This document shows positions 18,385 to 27,572 of a stretch of DNA of 64,000 nucleotides, in pieces. Numbering within the stretch: position 1 is the first letter of the stretch; every line of letters starts with the position of its first letter. Origin of the DNA: Marinomonas ushuaiensis DSM 15871 (GTDB lineage: Bacteria; Pseudomonadota; Gammaproteobacteria; Pseudomonadales; Marinomonadaceae). Position numbers and translations under genes: made by a program. The DNA lies in assembly GCF_000521805.1 (NCBI RefSeq), contig NZ_JAMB01000014.1, positions 1 through 64,000 of the forward strand, given 5' to 3'. Under the pieces are notes generated by a model that was given only the letters and a program-made list of their open reading frames with translations, was not told where the DNA came from and ran no database searches.

Positions 18385-18508
18385 TGTGTTAGGAAGTGAT
18401 GGAGGCCACTTAAGTTGAGTTATATAAAAGGCTTTCTGTCTCTTTTTAAGCAAGTATGAACAAGTACAACAGAGAAGAGCTTTATATTACGCTTTTAGAG
18501 AGTTATTT

Positions 18509-19300
18509 ATGCGGATAGTTATTTTAAAGGATGATCTGGCGGTCGCGGAATTCGGGGCAAACTATATTATCGAGTCTATTAATAAAAAACCAAATACAGT
18601 ACTAGGTTTGGCCACCGGCTCAACTCCAATCAGACTTTACGAAAAAATGATGATTGCTAATCAAACAAAAAGAGTGTGTTTTAAAAAAGTTACTACTTTT
18701 AACCTTGATGAATACCTAGGGCTTGCGGTCGGACACCCTCAAAGTTATCGCTATTTTATGGATCATCGTTTATTTAATCATATAGATATCGACAAAGAGA
18801 ATACTTTCGTACCCAATGGCGCTTCTGATAATCCGATAGCTGATTGCACTCACTATGAGGAATATCTAAGAGAAAAAGGCGGTGTCGATTTACAGCTCTT
18901 AGGGATAGGAAGTAATGGTCACATTGGATTCAATGAGCCAGGCTCGAGTTTGGCGAGTAGAACTCATATTGCAGTGTTATCAAAAGAGACTATTTCAGCG
19001 AACAAGCGTTTTTTTTCTGTGGGTGAAAGTCAGCCCCATTTATCGATTACGATGGGGATAGGAACGATACTAGAGTCCCGTGAAATTATGCTGATAGCTA
19101 CTGGAGCTAATAAAGCTGAAGCCATTAAAAATACGATTGAAGGGCCGGTAAGTTCAAGTTGTCCTGCTTCAATATTACAAATGCACCCTTACGTTACGAT
19201 AGTTATGGATGAAGAAGCCGCTAAAAGCTTAAGAAATATTGATTTTTATAAATACACGGAATTAGAAAGTCAAAAGTTTATGTTGAGCCAGTATAAATAG
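18509..19300 (+). CDS. nagB: Glucosamine-6-phosphate deaminase
   Basis: NagB converts glucosamine-6-phosphate to fructose-6-phosphate and ammonia. The 263-residue protein has the expected length and motifs: GLATGSTPIRLYEKM (phosphate binding), TFNLDEYLGL with the catalytic aspartate, and LLGIGSNGHIGFNEPGSS holding the catalytic histidine region. It lies 124 nt beyond glk on the same strand and may share the operon transcript or have its own promoter. No nagA or chitinase is visible nearby, which favours free glucosamine rather than GlcNAc as the source. Confidence 0.94.
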   Translation: MRIVILKDDLAVAEFGANYIIESINKKPNTVLGLATGSTPIRLYEKMMIANQTKRVCFKKVTTFNLDEYLGLAVGHPQSYRYFMDHRLFNHIDIDKENTFVPNGASDNPIADCTHYEEYLREKGGVDLQLLGIGSNGHIGFNEPGSSLASRTHIAVLSKETISANKRFFSVGESQPHLSITMGIGTILESREIMLIATGANKAEAIKNTIEGPVSSSCPASILQMHPYVTIVMDEEAAKSLRNIDFYKYTELESQKFMLSQYK

Positions 19301-19443
19301 AATTTATGGCTCTATATGAAATTGATGATTTGGAAATTAAATATAGTAAAAAATCAAAAGACCATAATCGAATAAAGATAGTTTCTTAAAGAAGAATTAT
19401 TGATTTTTTGATGGGAAAGTATTTATTTAGTACTGTAAATTAG

Positions 19444-19500
19444 ATATGCCTAAATAAAATAAAATAAAATAAAATAAAATAAATTATTATTTAGGCATAT
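19444..19500. terminator. Bidirectional hairpin with a pentanucleotide-repeat loop
   Basis: A perfect 14-bp stem ATATGCCTAAATAA / TTATTTAGGCATAT (19444-19457 and 19487-19500) lies between convergent nagB and the TauE gene. Its loop of about 29 nt contains five perfect AAAAT units (19456-19480). The transcript end of both genes probably lies here. The repeat can change loop length by slippage. Confidence 0.65.
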
Positions 19501-19510
19501 TTTCTATTTC

Positions 19511-20335
19511 TTATATTCCAAAAATCTGTAATAGCATGCGTACACCAGTAATAAAAAGAACAATGCCGAATGCTTTTTTCAACTGAGCGGAGTTTAGCTT
19601 AGCGCCTATTTTTGCTCCTATTGGAGCAAAAATAATAGTGAGCGGGATAATTAATAAGAATGCAGGTAAATTTACTAGTCCTATGGTGCCAATCGGAGCA
19701 TCGATACGACTACCACCAACAGCAAGGAGGGTAACAACTCCTGGCAAAGCAATTAATAATCCAAATGCAGCAGCGGTACCAACTGCTTTGTGAGCAGCGA
19801 CGTTAAAAAGAGTCAACAATGGTACACCAATGGTGCCTCCGCCAATACCGATCATCACTGATAAGCCACCTACAGCGGAAGCCATAATGCTTTGGCCAAA
19901 TTTACCTGGTAGTTTACTAAATAGGGCAGGAGCACCAGCGCGAAACAGCATGTTCATGCTGACTACAATCGCAATGATAGCGAATAAAAGAGTGAGAGTA
20001 TTACCTGGGACATTTGATGCAGCTAGGCTACCTAGTATGGCAAATATTAATACGAATCCACCCCAAGACTTCAAAATATTAACGTCGACATTACCTTTAA
20101 TATAGTGCGCGCGAATTGATGAAATAGACGTTGGGACAATAGTTGCCAAACTTGTTGCGGTAGCAATTGCAATAGCAGATTCTGGGCTAACATCGAAAAG
20201 CTGAAGCAAAAAATATAGCACTGGTACAATGACTATTCCACCACCAACACCAAGTAAGCCAGCTAATAACCCAGCGAAAACCCCAGTAATTATTAGCGCT
20301 ATAATAATCGGCCAAGCGGCTAAAACTTCATTCAT
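19511..20335 (-). CDS. TauE/SafE-family membrane exporter
   Basis: The 274-residue membrane protein has the two-repeat TauE/SafE architecture: an N-terminal GLLAGLLGVGGGIVIVPVL motif and its second copy GGLSVMIGIGGGTIGVPLLT after residue about 150. The family exports sulfite, sulfoacetate or other small anions, but many members are unassigned. Start ATG 20335 is chosen because AGAAGG stands 5 nt upstream; the longer frame to 20404 would begin inside an inverted repeat. No sulfur genes surround it, so the substrate is open. Confidence 0.82.
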   Translation of the reverse strand: MNEVLAAWPIIIALIITGVFAGLLAGLLGVGGGIVIVPVLYFLLQLFDVSPESAIAIATATSLATIVPTSISSIRAHYIKGNVDVNILKSWGGFVLIFAILGSLAASNVPGNTLTLLFAIIAIVVSMNMLFRAGAPALFSKLPGKFGQSIMASAVGGLSVMIGIGGGTIGVPLLTLFNVAAHKAVGTAAAFGLLIALPGVVTLLAVGGSRIDAPIGTIGLVNLPAFLLIIPLTIIFAPIGAKIGAKLNSAQLKKAFGIVLFITGVRMLLQIFGI

Positions 20336-20389
20336 AAAAACCTTCTTTACTTTTAAGAGAATTAATCTCAATTTATCAGAGCTTATAAT

Positions 20390-20433
20390 GGAATATCGGC
20401 ACATAATCTTCTTATAAAATATGCCGATATTCC
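20390..20433 (-). terminator. Hairpin between the GGT-family gene and tauE-like gene
   Basis: A 12-bp perfect inverted repeat GGAATATCGGCA / TGCCGATATTCC (20390-20401 and 20422-20433) with a 20-nt AT-rich loop begins 14 nt beyond the upstream stop codon. No strong T-tract follows, so termination may be partial. Confidence 0.5.
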
Positions 20434-20446
20434 TTACTTGCTTACA

Positions 20447-22036
20447 TTAAAAACCAGCTGCTTGGCCATCTTTACGAGGATCAGAGCCTGCGGCATAACT
20501 TCCGTTTTCAAAGCGCTGGACAATTTGCGCTCCGCCAAAACCAAAAGCGTTATCAGGTGCTTCAACTGTGATTTTGTGACCCAAGCTTATGAGTCCATCG
20601 ATAAGTGATTTTGACATAGTTGGTTCACAAGCAACTTCAAGCCCTTCTACCATACGCCAGCGAGGGGCGTCTGCGGCTACTTGAGGGTCTTGATCCCAAA
20701 GTTGAGTGCGTAATAATAATTGAACATGACCTTGTGCTTGTATTGGTCCTCCCATCATGCCAAAAGCCATTAGAGGCTTGCCATTTTTCATTGCAAAGCC
20801 TGGAATAATGGTATGAAAAGGGCGCTTGCCAGGAGCAACCTGATTAGGGTGTCCTTGTTTATTGGTAAAACCAAAGCCTCTATTTTGCATTGATATTCCA
20901 GTTCCTGGTACAACAACGCCTGAGCCAAACCCTGAATAGTTTGATTGAATAAAACTCACCATCATGCCTGACGAATCACCAACATTTAACAATACGGTGC
21001 CACCAGTTTTAGGTGCACCAGCTTCAAAGTCTTGGGCTTTATTTATGTCAATAAGCGCTGCACGAGATTGAAGATACGCTGCATTAAGTAAATCATCTTC
21101 GTCTATGTCTTTCATATGGTCGCGGTCAGCAACAAAAGCATCAAGATCGCGATAAGCAAGCTTAATAGCCTCGATTTGTAGATGAACTGCAGAGATGTCG
21201 TCAGGTTCATAATTACGAATATTTGTATGTTCAAGTATACCAAGCGCCATTAATGCAGCAATTCCTTGACCGTTAGGCGGGATTTCATGGAGCTCAACAT
21301 TATCAAAATTATGACTGATTGTGCCGCACCAGTCATTGCTATGGGAAGCTAAGTCGCTTACTGTCATAGCTCCACCGTTCGCTTTAGCAAAAGCAGCGAT
21401 TTCTTCAGCGATTTCACCTTCATAAAATGCCTTGCCATTAGTTTCTGCAATTGCTCGAAGGGTTCTGGCGGCACCTGGATTACGGAATCTTTCACCTGCT
21501 TTTGGTGCATGTCCATTCGGCATAAAAGTTTCTGCGAAGCCTGGTTGATCTTTTAAAACTTCAGCGCCTTTGGCCCATGCTGCGCCAACTACAGGAGAAA
21601 CAATAAAGCCTTCTTCTGCATAGCGAATAGCAGGAGCGAGTACGGTTGAAAGGTCAAGCTTTCCGAATCGCTGGGAAAGAGCAACCCACGCACTTACTGC
21701 ACCAGGAACGGTTACTGAATCCCAGCCGTGTTGAGGCATACCTTCGGCAAAACGCTCTGGCGTCCAAGCTGCTGGGGCTCTGCCAGAAGCATTGAGGCCA
21801 TGTAATTCTTTGCCATCCCAAAGAATACAAAATGCATCTGATCCCAGACCACATCCTGTAGGCTCGACAATTGTTAGAGTCGCTGCAGTTGCAATAGCCG
21901 CATCAACGGCATTACCACCTTGTTGTAAAATCGAAATCCCAGCCTGAGTCGCCAATGGCTGAGAAGTCGAGACAATATTTTCCGCAAGAATGGGTGAGCG
22001 GCGAGAAGGGTATATAGGATCATGACGCAGGTTCAT
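20447..22036 (-). CDS. Gamma-glutamyltransferase-family hydrolase, cytoplasmic type
   Basis: This 529-residue Ntn-hydrolase has the GGT fold signature: ENIVSTSQPLATQAGISILQ, the GNAVDAAIATAATLTIVEPT segment, and a processing site at GGTVLL where the threonine becomes the new N-terminal nucleophile of the small subunit. No signal peptide is present, unlike classical periplasmic GGT; it resembles the oxamate amidohydrolase (HpxW)-like, cytoplasmic branch. The start at 22036 (MNLRHDPIYPSRRSP) lies inside the end of tctA, so it is probably the last gene of the tct operon. It may hydrolyse an imported gamma-glutamyl or amide compound; substrate unknown. Confidence 0.82.
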   Translation of the reverse strand: MNLRHDPIYPSRRSPILAENIVSTSQPLATQAGISILQQGGNAVDAAIATAATLTIVEPTGCGLGSDAFCILWDGKELHGLNASGRAPAAWTPERFAEGMPQHGWDSVTVPGAVSAWVALSQRFGKLDLSTVLAPAIRYAEEGFIVSPVVGAAWAKGAEVLKDQPGFAETFMPNGHAPKAGERFRNPGAARTLRAIAETNGKAFYEGEIAEEIAAFAKANGGAMTVSDLASHSNDWCGTISHNFDNVELHEIPPNGQGIAALMALGILEHTNIRNYEPDDISAVHLQIEAIKLAYRDLDAFVADRDHMKDIDEDDLLNAAYLQSRAALIDINKAQDFEAGAPKTGGTVLLNVGDSSGMMVSFIQSNYSGFGSGVVVPGTGISMQNRGFGFTNKQGHPNQVAPGKRPFHTIIPGFAMKNGKPLMAFGMMGGPIQAQGHVQLLLRTQLWDQDPQVAADAPRWRMVEGLEVACEPTMSKSLIDGLISLGHKITVEAPDNAFGFGGAQIVQRFENGSYAAGSDPRKDGQAAGF

Positions 22037-23537
22037 TAGACGTCCTTTTGGTTGTTTTGCTATTTTTAAGATGGCTTCGAATTGCCCAAGCAATAGAAAG
22101 CACAGCGGCTACTAAGAAGATTAGACTAATAGGGCGGCTTATAAATAAACTCATATCAGCGTCAGTCATAAGAGCGCGACGCAGATTGGTTTCAGCAATA
22201 GGACCTAAAATTACACCTAGCACTAATGGCGCAAGTGAATACCCTAAAGCTCGCATGGCATAGCCGACTATACCGATAATAATTAATAGATAGAGGTCTG
22301 TTACGCGGTTATTAAGTGCAAACGCACCCACTACGCAACAGGTCATTACGACAGGTACGATTGCCCATTTTGGTACTTGAGTAATTCGTAAAAAGAGGCG
22401 CATTGAAAAAACGGAAACGATTAACATCATGAAAGATGCTACAGCCATTGCGATAAACATACCGTAGACTAAATCGCCATGGTCAAGAATTAAGCGTGGT
22501 CCAACTGAGATACCATGAACCATAAGTGACGCCATTAAAATTGCATCAACAGCAGACCCTGGGATTCCAAGCCCGATAAGAGGTATAAGGCCACCGCCTG
22601 CAGTTGCAGAGTTACCTGCTTCAGAAGCGACAATGCCATCAGTTTCACCTTTACCAAATCTCTCAGGGTATTTTGATGAGCGTTTGGCTTGGTCATAGGC
22701 TAATAGATTCGCGATTGAGCCGCCTGCACCTGGAAGCGCTCCAATTAGAACTCCGAGGATTGAAGACCGTAATAAATTTACTGGTCGCATTAATACTTCT
22801 TTAAAGACTTTCCATGTCTGAAAATCTATTGCGCCAGTTACTAATGAGTTACCAGAACGTATATTTTTGGCATCTTCTACTTCAGAGGCAAGTTGTGAAA
22901 TTGCAAAAATACCAATTAGCACGACGAGAAATGGGAAGCCGGTTTGTAGCATTTCGATGTCGAAATCAAATCGGGCTCGACCTAAAATTGGATCAGTTCC
23001 GACGGTTGAAATTAGAAGGCCGACAAGACCAGCAAGCATCCCACGAACAACTGAACTGCCAACAAGACTGCCAACAATTGTTAATGCAAAAACAATGAGA
23101 GAAAAGTACTCCCAAGGACCAAGCTGTACAGCAAACAGTGCAAGCGGTGGGGCAGCAAAAATCAACACAATTGTTGAAATTATTGTTCCAAAAAACGATG
23201 CCCAAACACCGATGGATAGGGCGCGCCCTGGTTCACCATTTCGCGCCATGGGATACGCATCAAAAGTTGTTGCTACAGACGAGGGTGTACCTGGTATTCC
23301 TAACAATGCTGCAGAAATTAAACCTCCTGTATATCCACCGACGTATACGGAAAGCATGACTGCAATACCTTGTAGTGGCTCCATAGCAAATGTAAGAGGA
23401 AGGGTTAAGACGATTGCCATAGTAACAGTGAATCCTGGTATGGCGGCAGCAACAATACCGGCAATGGATCCTGCAAACATATAAATAAGTGTTGAAAACG
23501 TAAATATTTGCGTGGCTCCGGTGAGAAAGTCATTCAT
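22020..23537 (-). CDS. tctA: TTT transporter large permease subunit TctA
   Basis: The 505-residue membrane protein has about 12 helices and the conserved TctA signatures: AAIPGFTVTMAIVLTLPLTF near the N-terminus, GGYTGGLISAALLGIPGTPSS, and a second GALPGAGGSIANLLAYDQ segment. With TctB and TctC it forms a binding-protein-dependent, ion-driven importer of carboxylates. It follows tctB by one base and overlaps the GGT-family gene. The cargo cannot be read from sequence. Confidence 0.93.
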   Translation of the reverse strand: MNDFLTGATQIFTFSTLIYMFAGSIAGIVAAAIPGFTVTMAIVLTLPLTFAMEPLQGIAVMLSVYVGGYTGGLISAALLGIPGTPSSVATTFDAYPMARNGEPGRALSIGVWASFFGTIISTIVLIFAAPPLALFAVQLGPWEYFSLIVFALTIVGSLVGSSVVRGMLAGLVGLLISTVGTDPILGRARFDFDIEMLQTGFPFLVVLIGIFAISQLASEVEDAKNIRSGNSLVTGAIDFQTWKVFKEVLMRPVNLLRSSILGVLIGALPGAGGSIANLLAYDQAKRSSKYPERFGKGETDGIVASEAGNSATAGGGLIPLIGLGIPGSAVDAILMASLMVHGISVGPRLILDHGDLVYGMFIAMAVASFMMLIVSVFSMRLFLRITQVPKWAIVPVVMTCCVVGAFALNNRVTDLYLLIIIGIVGYAMRALGYSLAPLVLGVILGPIAETNLRRALMTDADMSLFISRPISLIFLVAAVLSIAWAIRSHLKNSKTTKRTSNEPAS

Positions 23538-23538
23538 G

Positions 23539-24048
23539 TTAAAACACTCCTCGTGGAAGAAATACCGTAAAGACTTCAGAAAATAGCCAATTAAGCCCGA
23601 AAGAAAAGACCAGTGCAGTTATTAGGGCAATCACAATGGACTTAGTGTTACGAGGCATCAAAATCACTTGAACTGAGAATATGAAAATCATGCTCGCAAT
23701 TGAGAAACCTATGATAGGAATTACAAGGATATAAAGTGCTAGTGCGCCAAGCGTGATGAATACTAAATAACGACGGCACATCCAGGCTTTCACCTCAGTA
23801 TAAAAGCGACCATAGCCTAGGTAAGAAATTTTGCGTAAGGAGTCAACGATGGCAACTATAGAGAGCAACCCAATTGCGGCACAAACAATTTGTGGAAAAG
23901 CGCCAGCTCCAAGTGTTTCAAATCGTGATGTTGGTATTTCACTCGCTGCAAAGAATAATCCAACAGAGGCTATCAGAATAATAAAATAGCTTAGCAGACG
24001 GGCAATCTCGCCCGCCTCCATAGCTTTGTCATGACTTAAATTACTCAT
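23539..24048 (-). CDS. tctB: TTT transporter small permease subunit TctB
   Basis: This 169-residue protein has four predicted helices, the usual TctB make-up, with the FETLGAGAFPQIVCAAIGLL segment seen in the family near the end of the first helix region. It overlaps tctC by four bases (ATGA) and precedes tctA by one, so subunits are made in step. TctB is poorly conserved and the assignment rests on topology, length and position. Confidence 0.88.
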   Translation of the reverse strand: MSNLSHDKAMEAGEIARLLSYFIILIASVGLFFAASEIPTSRFETLGAGAFPQIVCAAIGLLSIVAIVDSLRKISYLGYGRFYTEVKAWMCRRYLVFITLGALALYILVIPIIGFSIASMIFIFSVQVILMPRNTKSIVIALITALVFSFGLNWLFSEVFTVFLPRGVF

Positions 24049-25004
24049 GGAGCAAGTACCGCAGATAGTGATGTTACGGTTTTTTGTAGTGTGCGAAGGT
24101 ACGTTTTATATTCTTCTTGACCACGAAACCCAACATTAGCACCCGCGTTGTTTGTTTGTTTAATATAGTCAGGGTCTTTAGATAGTTTTTCGAATGCTAC
24201 TTCGAGAGTTTTGCGAACATCAATAGGAGTGCCTTTTGGAACAACAATACCTCGGGTTACATTTAGCTCTAAGTTCTGGCCTAGTTCGGTTAATGTTGGA
24301 ACATCTGGGGTTTCGTCCATTCGTTCAAGCGATCCAACGGCAAGGAAAATCAAATCACCATTGTCAACAAATTGCTTAGAAGAGCTGACATCTCCTATAG
24401 CGGCATCTAGATTGCCTCCAACGAGAGCTCTCACTCGTTGACCTGTTCCTTCGTAGCCAACATATTTAAATTGAAGACCGAATGCTTGCTCGATCATAGC
24501 GGCATGAAGATGTGGTACGCCTGCAAGAGTGACACCCATTGTTATTTTACCTGGATGAGATTTAGCAAAGGAGACGAACTCTTCAAAATTGCTATAGTTC
24601 TCGTTTATTCCAATAACAAGGTATTGTGGTGAAGATGTCATCAATGCAACAGGTTCGAAATCATCCCAAGCAATATCAGTGATGCCAGTTTCAGTTGCCA
24701 CGAGAAGGCCTTCGTGAATTTGGCTAATAGTATACCCATCTGCATCGCGACGAGATGTTTCACGCAAGCCAACGGTTCCACCTGCCCCAGGCATATTGAT
24801 GATTGGCATTTTTACACCAAGAAAAGGTTCCGCATTATTAGCGATTAACCTCATTAGAGTATCTGACCCCCCACCTGGAGACCAAGGAACAATAAATTCA
24901 ACGGCATGCTCTGGATAAGCTTCTGCATAACTTGGTGTCGCGAACGTCGTTGCTAAGGTAATAATAGCAGCACTGATTTTCATGGAAATACTACAGTTTT
25001 TCAT
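24045..25004 (-). CDS. tctC: TTT transporter substrate-binding protein TctC (Bug family)
   Basis: The 319-residue periplasmic binding protein starts with a signal peptide (MKNCSISMKISAAIITLATT, cleavage near SYA-EA). Start 25004 is chosen for its GGAGTG site seven bases upstream; the frame can be extended to 25061. The mature protein begins AYPEHAVEFIVPWSPGGGSD, the Bug-family ligand loop, and contains NMPGAGGTVGLRETSRRDADGYT-type sequence, split here as NMPGAGGT and GLRETSRRDADGYT. It heads the tctCBA-GGT operon and is divergent from a LysR gene. Confidence 0.92.
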   Translation of the reverse strand: MKNCSISMKISAAIITLATTFATPSYAEAYPEHAVEFIVPWSPGGGSDTLMRLIANNAEPFLGVKMPIINMPGAGGTVGLRETSRRDADGYTISQIHEGLLVATETGITDIAWDDFEPVALMTSSPQYLVIGINENYSNFEEFVSFAKSHPGKITMGVTLAGVPHLHAAMIEQAFGLQFKYVGYEGTGQRVRALVGGNLDAAIGDVSSSKQFVDNGDLIFLAVGSLERMDETPDVPTLTELGQNLELNVTRGIVVPKGTPIDVRKTLEVAFEKLSKDPDYIKQTNNAGANVGFRGQEEYKTYLRTLQKTVTSLSAVLAP

Positions 25005-25138
25005 TGAAACACTCCTGATTGAATGAGGCCGCAGTTTTAATGCCACAGCTAGGGTTACCACTCGATACTAACACAAGTAAAACATAGGGAAAGCTCGAAT
25101 AATTTGACATTATGTTTAGTAAAACTTATCTTATCGAT

Positions 25139-26023
25139 ATGGATACAAAACAACTTGAAACACTTCTCGCTATTGAACAGTGCGGAGGATTTGCTGCCGC
25201 AGCGAAAAAAGTGAATATTACCGCCTCTGCAGTAAGTCAGCAGATTACTTCATTAGAATCAGAGGTTGGTGCGACGCTTTTTGATCGTACCTATCGTCCT
25301 CCAATGCTTACGGCTAAAGGGGAGGAGGTCGTTCGCTCAGCTCGAGCTATATTGCAAATTATGACTGAAACCAAGACATCGGTTTCGGGCATGCAGGTGC
25401 GTGGAACCATAGCGTTTGGTTCACTCCGAACTGGGACAAATTCGTTGGTTCCACGGTCACTTGCAAGCTTACGTAAGACCTATTCTGAATTAAACTTTCG
25501 ATTGCGTATCGGTATGTCTGAAGAGTTGATGAATGAAGTTGTTTCAGGGCAGCTTGATGCTGCACTCGTTGCAGACTATGTCGCGGTCCCGCAAAGCTTG
25601 ACCTGGACTCCAGTTGTTAATGAGCCACTTGTGGTTCTATTGCCGAGAGGGACAGGTGCACGAACTCTTGAAGAATTGGTACGTAAAATCCCCTTTATTC
25701 GCTATCGCACGCAGGTGCAACTTTCTAGGCAAATCGATACTGAGATTGCACAACTCTCATCGGAACCGATAGAAGTCGTATCAGTTAATACAATGACTGC
25801 TGTGGTCGGATGTATTCAAGCAGGACTTGGTTTTTCCATTGTGCCAAAAATGGCGTTACAGGATACGATTACTACTTCACTTGACTGGTTTCCATTTGGC
25901 TCTCCGCCGATTTATCGAAGACTTGGTGTTGTTCAGCGGGAAAACTCAAGTCGTAAAGATGTTCTTGGTGCGCTTATCGTCGCGTTAGAGCATCAAGGTC
26001 AAAAGATGTTAGAGGATATCTAG
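25139..26023 (+). CDS. LysR-family regulator (ArgP/LysG-like)
   Basis: A 294-residue LysR protein: winged helix LETLLAIEQCGGFAAAAKKV followed by TASAVSQQITSLESEVGATLF, then an effector domain. The ITSLESEVGATLFDRTYRPP segment resembles ArgP/LysG proteins, which sense basic amino acids. Two starts are possible: ATG 25112 or ATG 25139, the second giving the family-standard N-terminus; neither has a strong ribosome site. It is divergent from tctC over about 130 bp, so regulation of the tctCBA-GGT operon is the likely job. Confidence 0.84.
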   Translation: MDTKQLETLLAIEQCGGFAAAAKKVNITASAVSQQITSLESEVGATLFDRTYRPPMLTAKGEEVVRSARAILQIMTETKTSVSGMQVRGTIAFGSLRTGTNSLVPRSLASLRKTYSELNFRLRIGMSEELMNEVVSGQLDAALVADYVAVPQSLTWTPVVNEPLVVLLPRGTGARTLEELVRKIPFIRYRTQVQLSRQIDTEIAQLSSEPIEVVSVNTMTAVVGCIQAGLGFSIVPKMALQDTITTSLDWFPFGSPPIYRRLGVVQRENSSRKDVLGALIVALEHQGQKMLEDI

Positions 26024-26099
26024 GCTGAACACATACAGCCAATGGGGGAAGCCACCTCACATGGCTGCTTAAATGCAGTTAAAAAATGGAGGGTTACCT

Positions 26100-26143
26100 A
26101 ACCACCTTTTCGTATGAGAAAAGGTGGTTTAGTTAAGTTTTTT
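26100..26143. terminator. Strong terminator between lysR and the ArnT-like gene
   Basis: A perfect 12-bp stem AACCACCTTTTC / GAAAAGGTGGTT (26100-26111 and 26118-26129) has a 6-nt loop and is followed by TTAGTT and TTTTTT. It serves the LysR gene and probably also the convergent glycosyltransferase gene. Confidence 0.75.
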
Positions 26144-27572
26144 AATTTTTCTGACACAAAAATAGTATTTCTTTGGTTGTTTTACCTCGTTCAAGACAGA
26201 TCCAATTTGGATAGTTTGTCGCATCGTTTTGAGATTGAACAATAAAGAAAGCATGTTGTTGTGATGGGAGCCAAGTACTCAAATTACCTATTCTTTTTTG
26301 AGCTTTTCCTGATGAGTAGTATTGGCCAGAAAAAGGGCGTTTATGAAGGTAAAATAGATCGCTTTCTTTAGCCTCAGATTGTCGTTCCCATATTGAAAGA
26401 ATGGCTTGTTGTGATTTAGGGTGAATAAGGTCAAGGTGTAACGCACCAACTAAAATAATCAAGAGAGCTGGTGTTATGAAACCTATCTTGTATACCCAAT
26501 TAGACAAAGGTCTTTGATGGTGAAGGTGAGATAATAACAAGGCCGCTGCGGGTAAGCATGGCATTGTATAGCTGGCGAGAATGTTTCCAGAAAAACTGAA
26601 TAACAATAACGGTGCCATAACCCACAATAAGAGAAAACTGCCAAAACCATCAGAGCTTTCTTCTGTGTCTTTCCCTTCTTTTAGCGAGCGAATCCATTGC
26701 CATAATAAAATAGGGCTCCACGGCAACATTGCAGTAAAAGCATATACCCAAATTGTTCCGCGTGTCCTTTCATGTGCTGTACCATATAAATCACCTTGCC
26801 AGCCACTGACGATAAAACGCTTAATGTGTTCGCCAATAATAAAGTAATCTAAAAAACCCGGCGTTTTAAGTTCTGCAATTGCATACCAAGGCACAAATAA
26901 AACGAGACACAGCAGACTTCCATAACCCCAAGGTAAAATATTCCAAAGCCGTTTCCAACGACCATGTGGTAATAGCCAAAGTGTTAAGCTAATGCCAATC
27001 AATACAACAGCTAAAGGGCCTTTAGATAACATTCCTAGCGCTAATCCCACAAAGAACAAATATCCCCAATGCTTTCCTTTATTAGACCAAGCCTGCCAGA
27101 AACTAATCATGCTAAGAGTGATTGAAAAAGTGAGTGCTGTATCTGTCATCACTGCGCCGCTTAACAAGATAAACGAGAATGTAGACGCTAATATGACGGC
27201 GCTGAATAATCCCATTTTTACGGAATGGAATACTTCTTTTGCTAATAAATACACCAAATAAATCACACCAAGACCAACAACAAGATGCGGTACACGCGCT
27301 GCAAATTCATTAATACCAAAAAGACTAAACCCTAAGCTGCTTAGCCAAGTAAAAATAGGTGGTTTACCCCAAAATGGAATATTGTAATCAAACATAGGCG
27401 TGATCCAGTCGCCAGTTTCAAACATGATGCGTGCCATTTCTCCGTATCTTGCTTCTGTCGTATCCATTAATGGATAGAGTGACAGTGAAATAAAACGAAG
27501 TACCAGACAGCTTATGAGTAATATTAATAATGATTTTACGGACGGCAAAGATAGTGTTGTTTTCTTCATCAT
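26142..27572 (-). CDS. ArnT-like (PMT-family) lipid-linked glycosyltransferase
   Basis: The 476-residue integral membrane protein starts with a helix, then a periplasmic loop with the motif DTTEARYGEMARIMFETGDW and PFWGKPPIFTWLSS, which matches ArnT/PMT-type GT-C transferases that take a sugar from a polyprenyl phosphate. About ten more helices follow, and the C-terminal 100 residues form a soluble domain. It overlaps the upstream GT2 gene by 4 nt, the usual ArnC-ArnT-like pairing. It probably transfers a sugar to lipid A or another cell-surface glycan; Ara4N itself is not shown because no other arn genes are nearby. Confidence 0.83.
   Translation of the reverse strand: MMKKTTLSLPSVKSLLILLISCLVLRFISLSLYPLMDTTEARYGEMARIMFETGDWITPMFDYNIPFWGKPPIFTWLSSLGFSLFGINEFAARVPHLVVGLGVIYLVYLLAKEVFHSVKMGLFSAVILASTFSFILLSGAVMTDTALTFSITLSMISFWQAWSNKGKHWGYLFFVGLALGMLSKGPLAVVLIGISLTLWLLPHGRWKRLWNILPWGYGSLLCLVLFVPWYAIAELKTPGFLDYFIIGEHIKRFIVSGWQGDLYGTAHERTRGTIWVYAFTAMLPWSPILLWQWIRSLKEGKDTEESSDGFGSFLLLWVMAPLLLFSFSGNILASYTMPCLPAAALLLSHLHHQRPLSNWVYKIGFITPALLIILVGALHLDLIHPKSQQAILSIWERQSEAKESDLFYLHKRPFSGQYYSSGKAQKRIGNLSTWLPSQQHAFFIVQSQNDATNYPNWICLERGKTTKEILFLCQKN

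Noticed and set aside
22867-23484. A 205-codon + strand frame opposite tctA
   Set aside because: Its composition is the mirror of a membrane protein gene; tctA is certain on the other strand.
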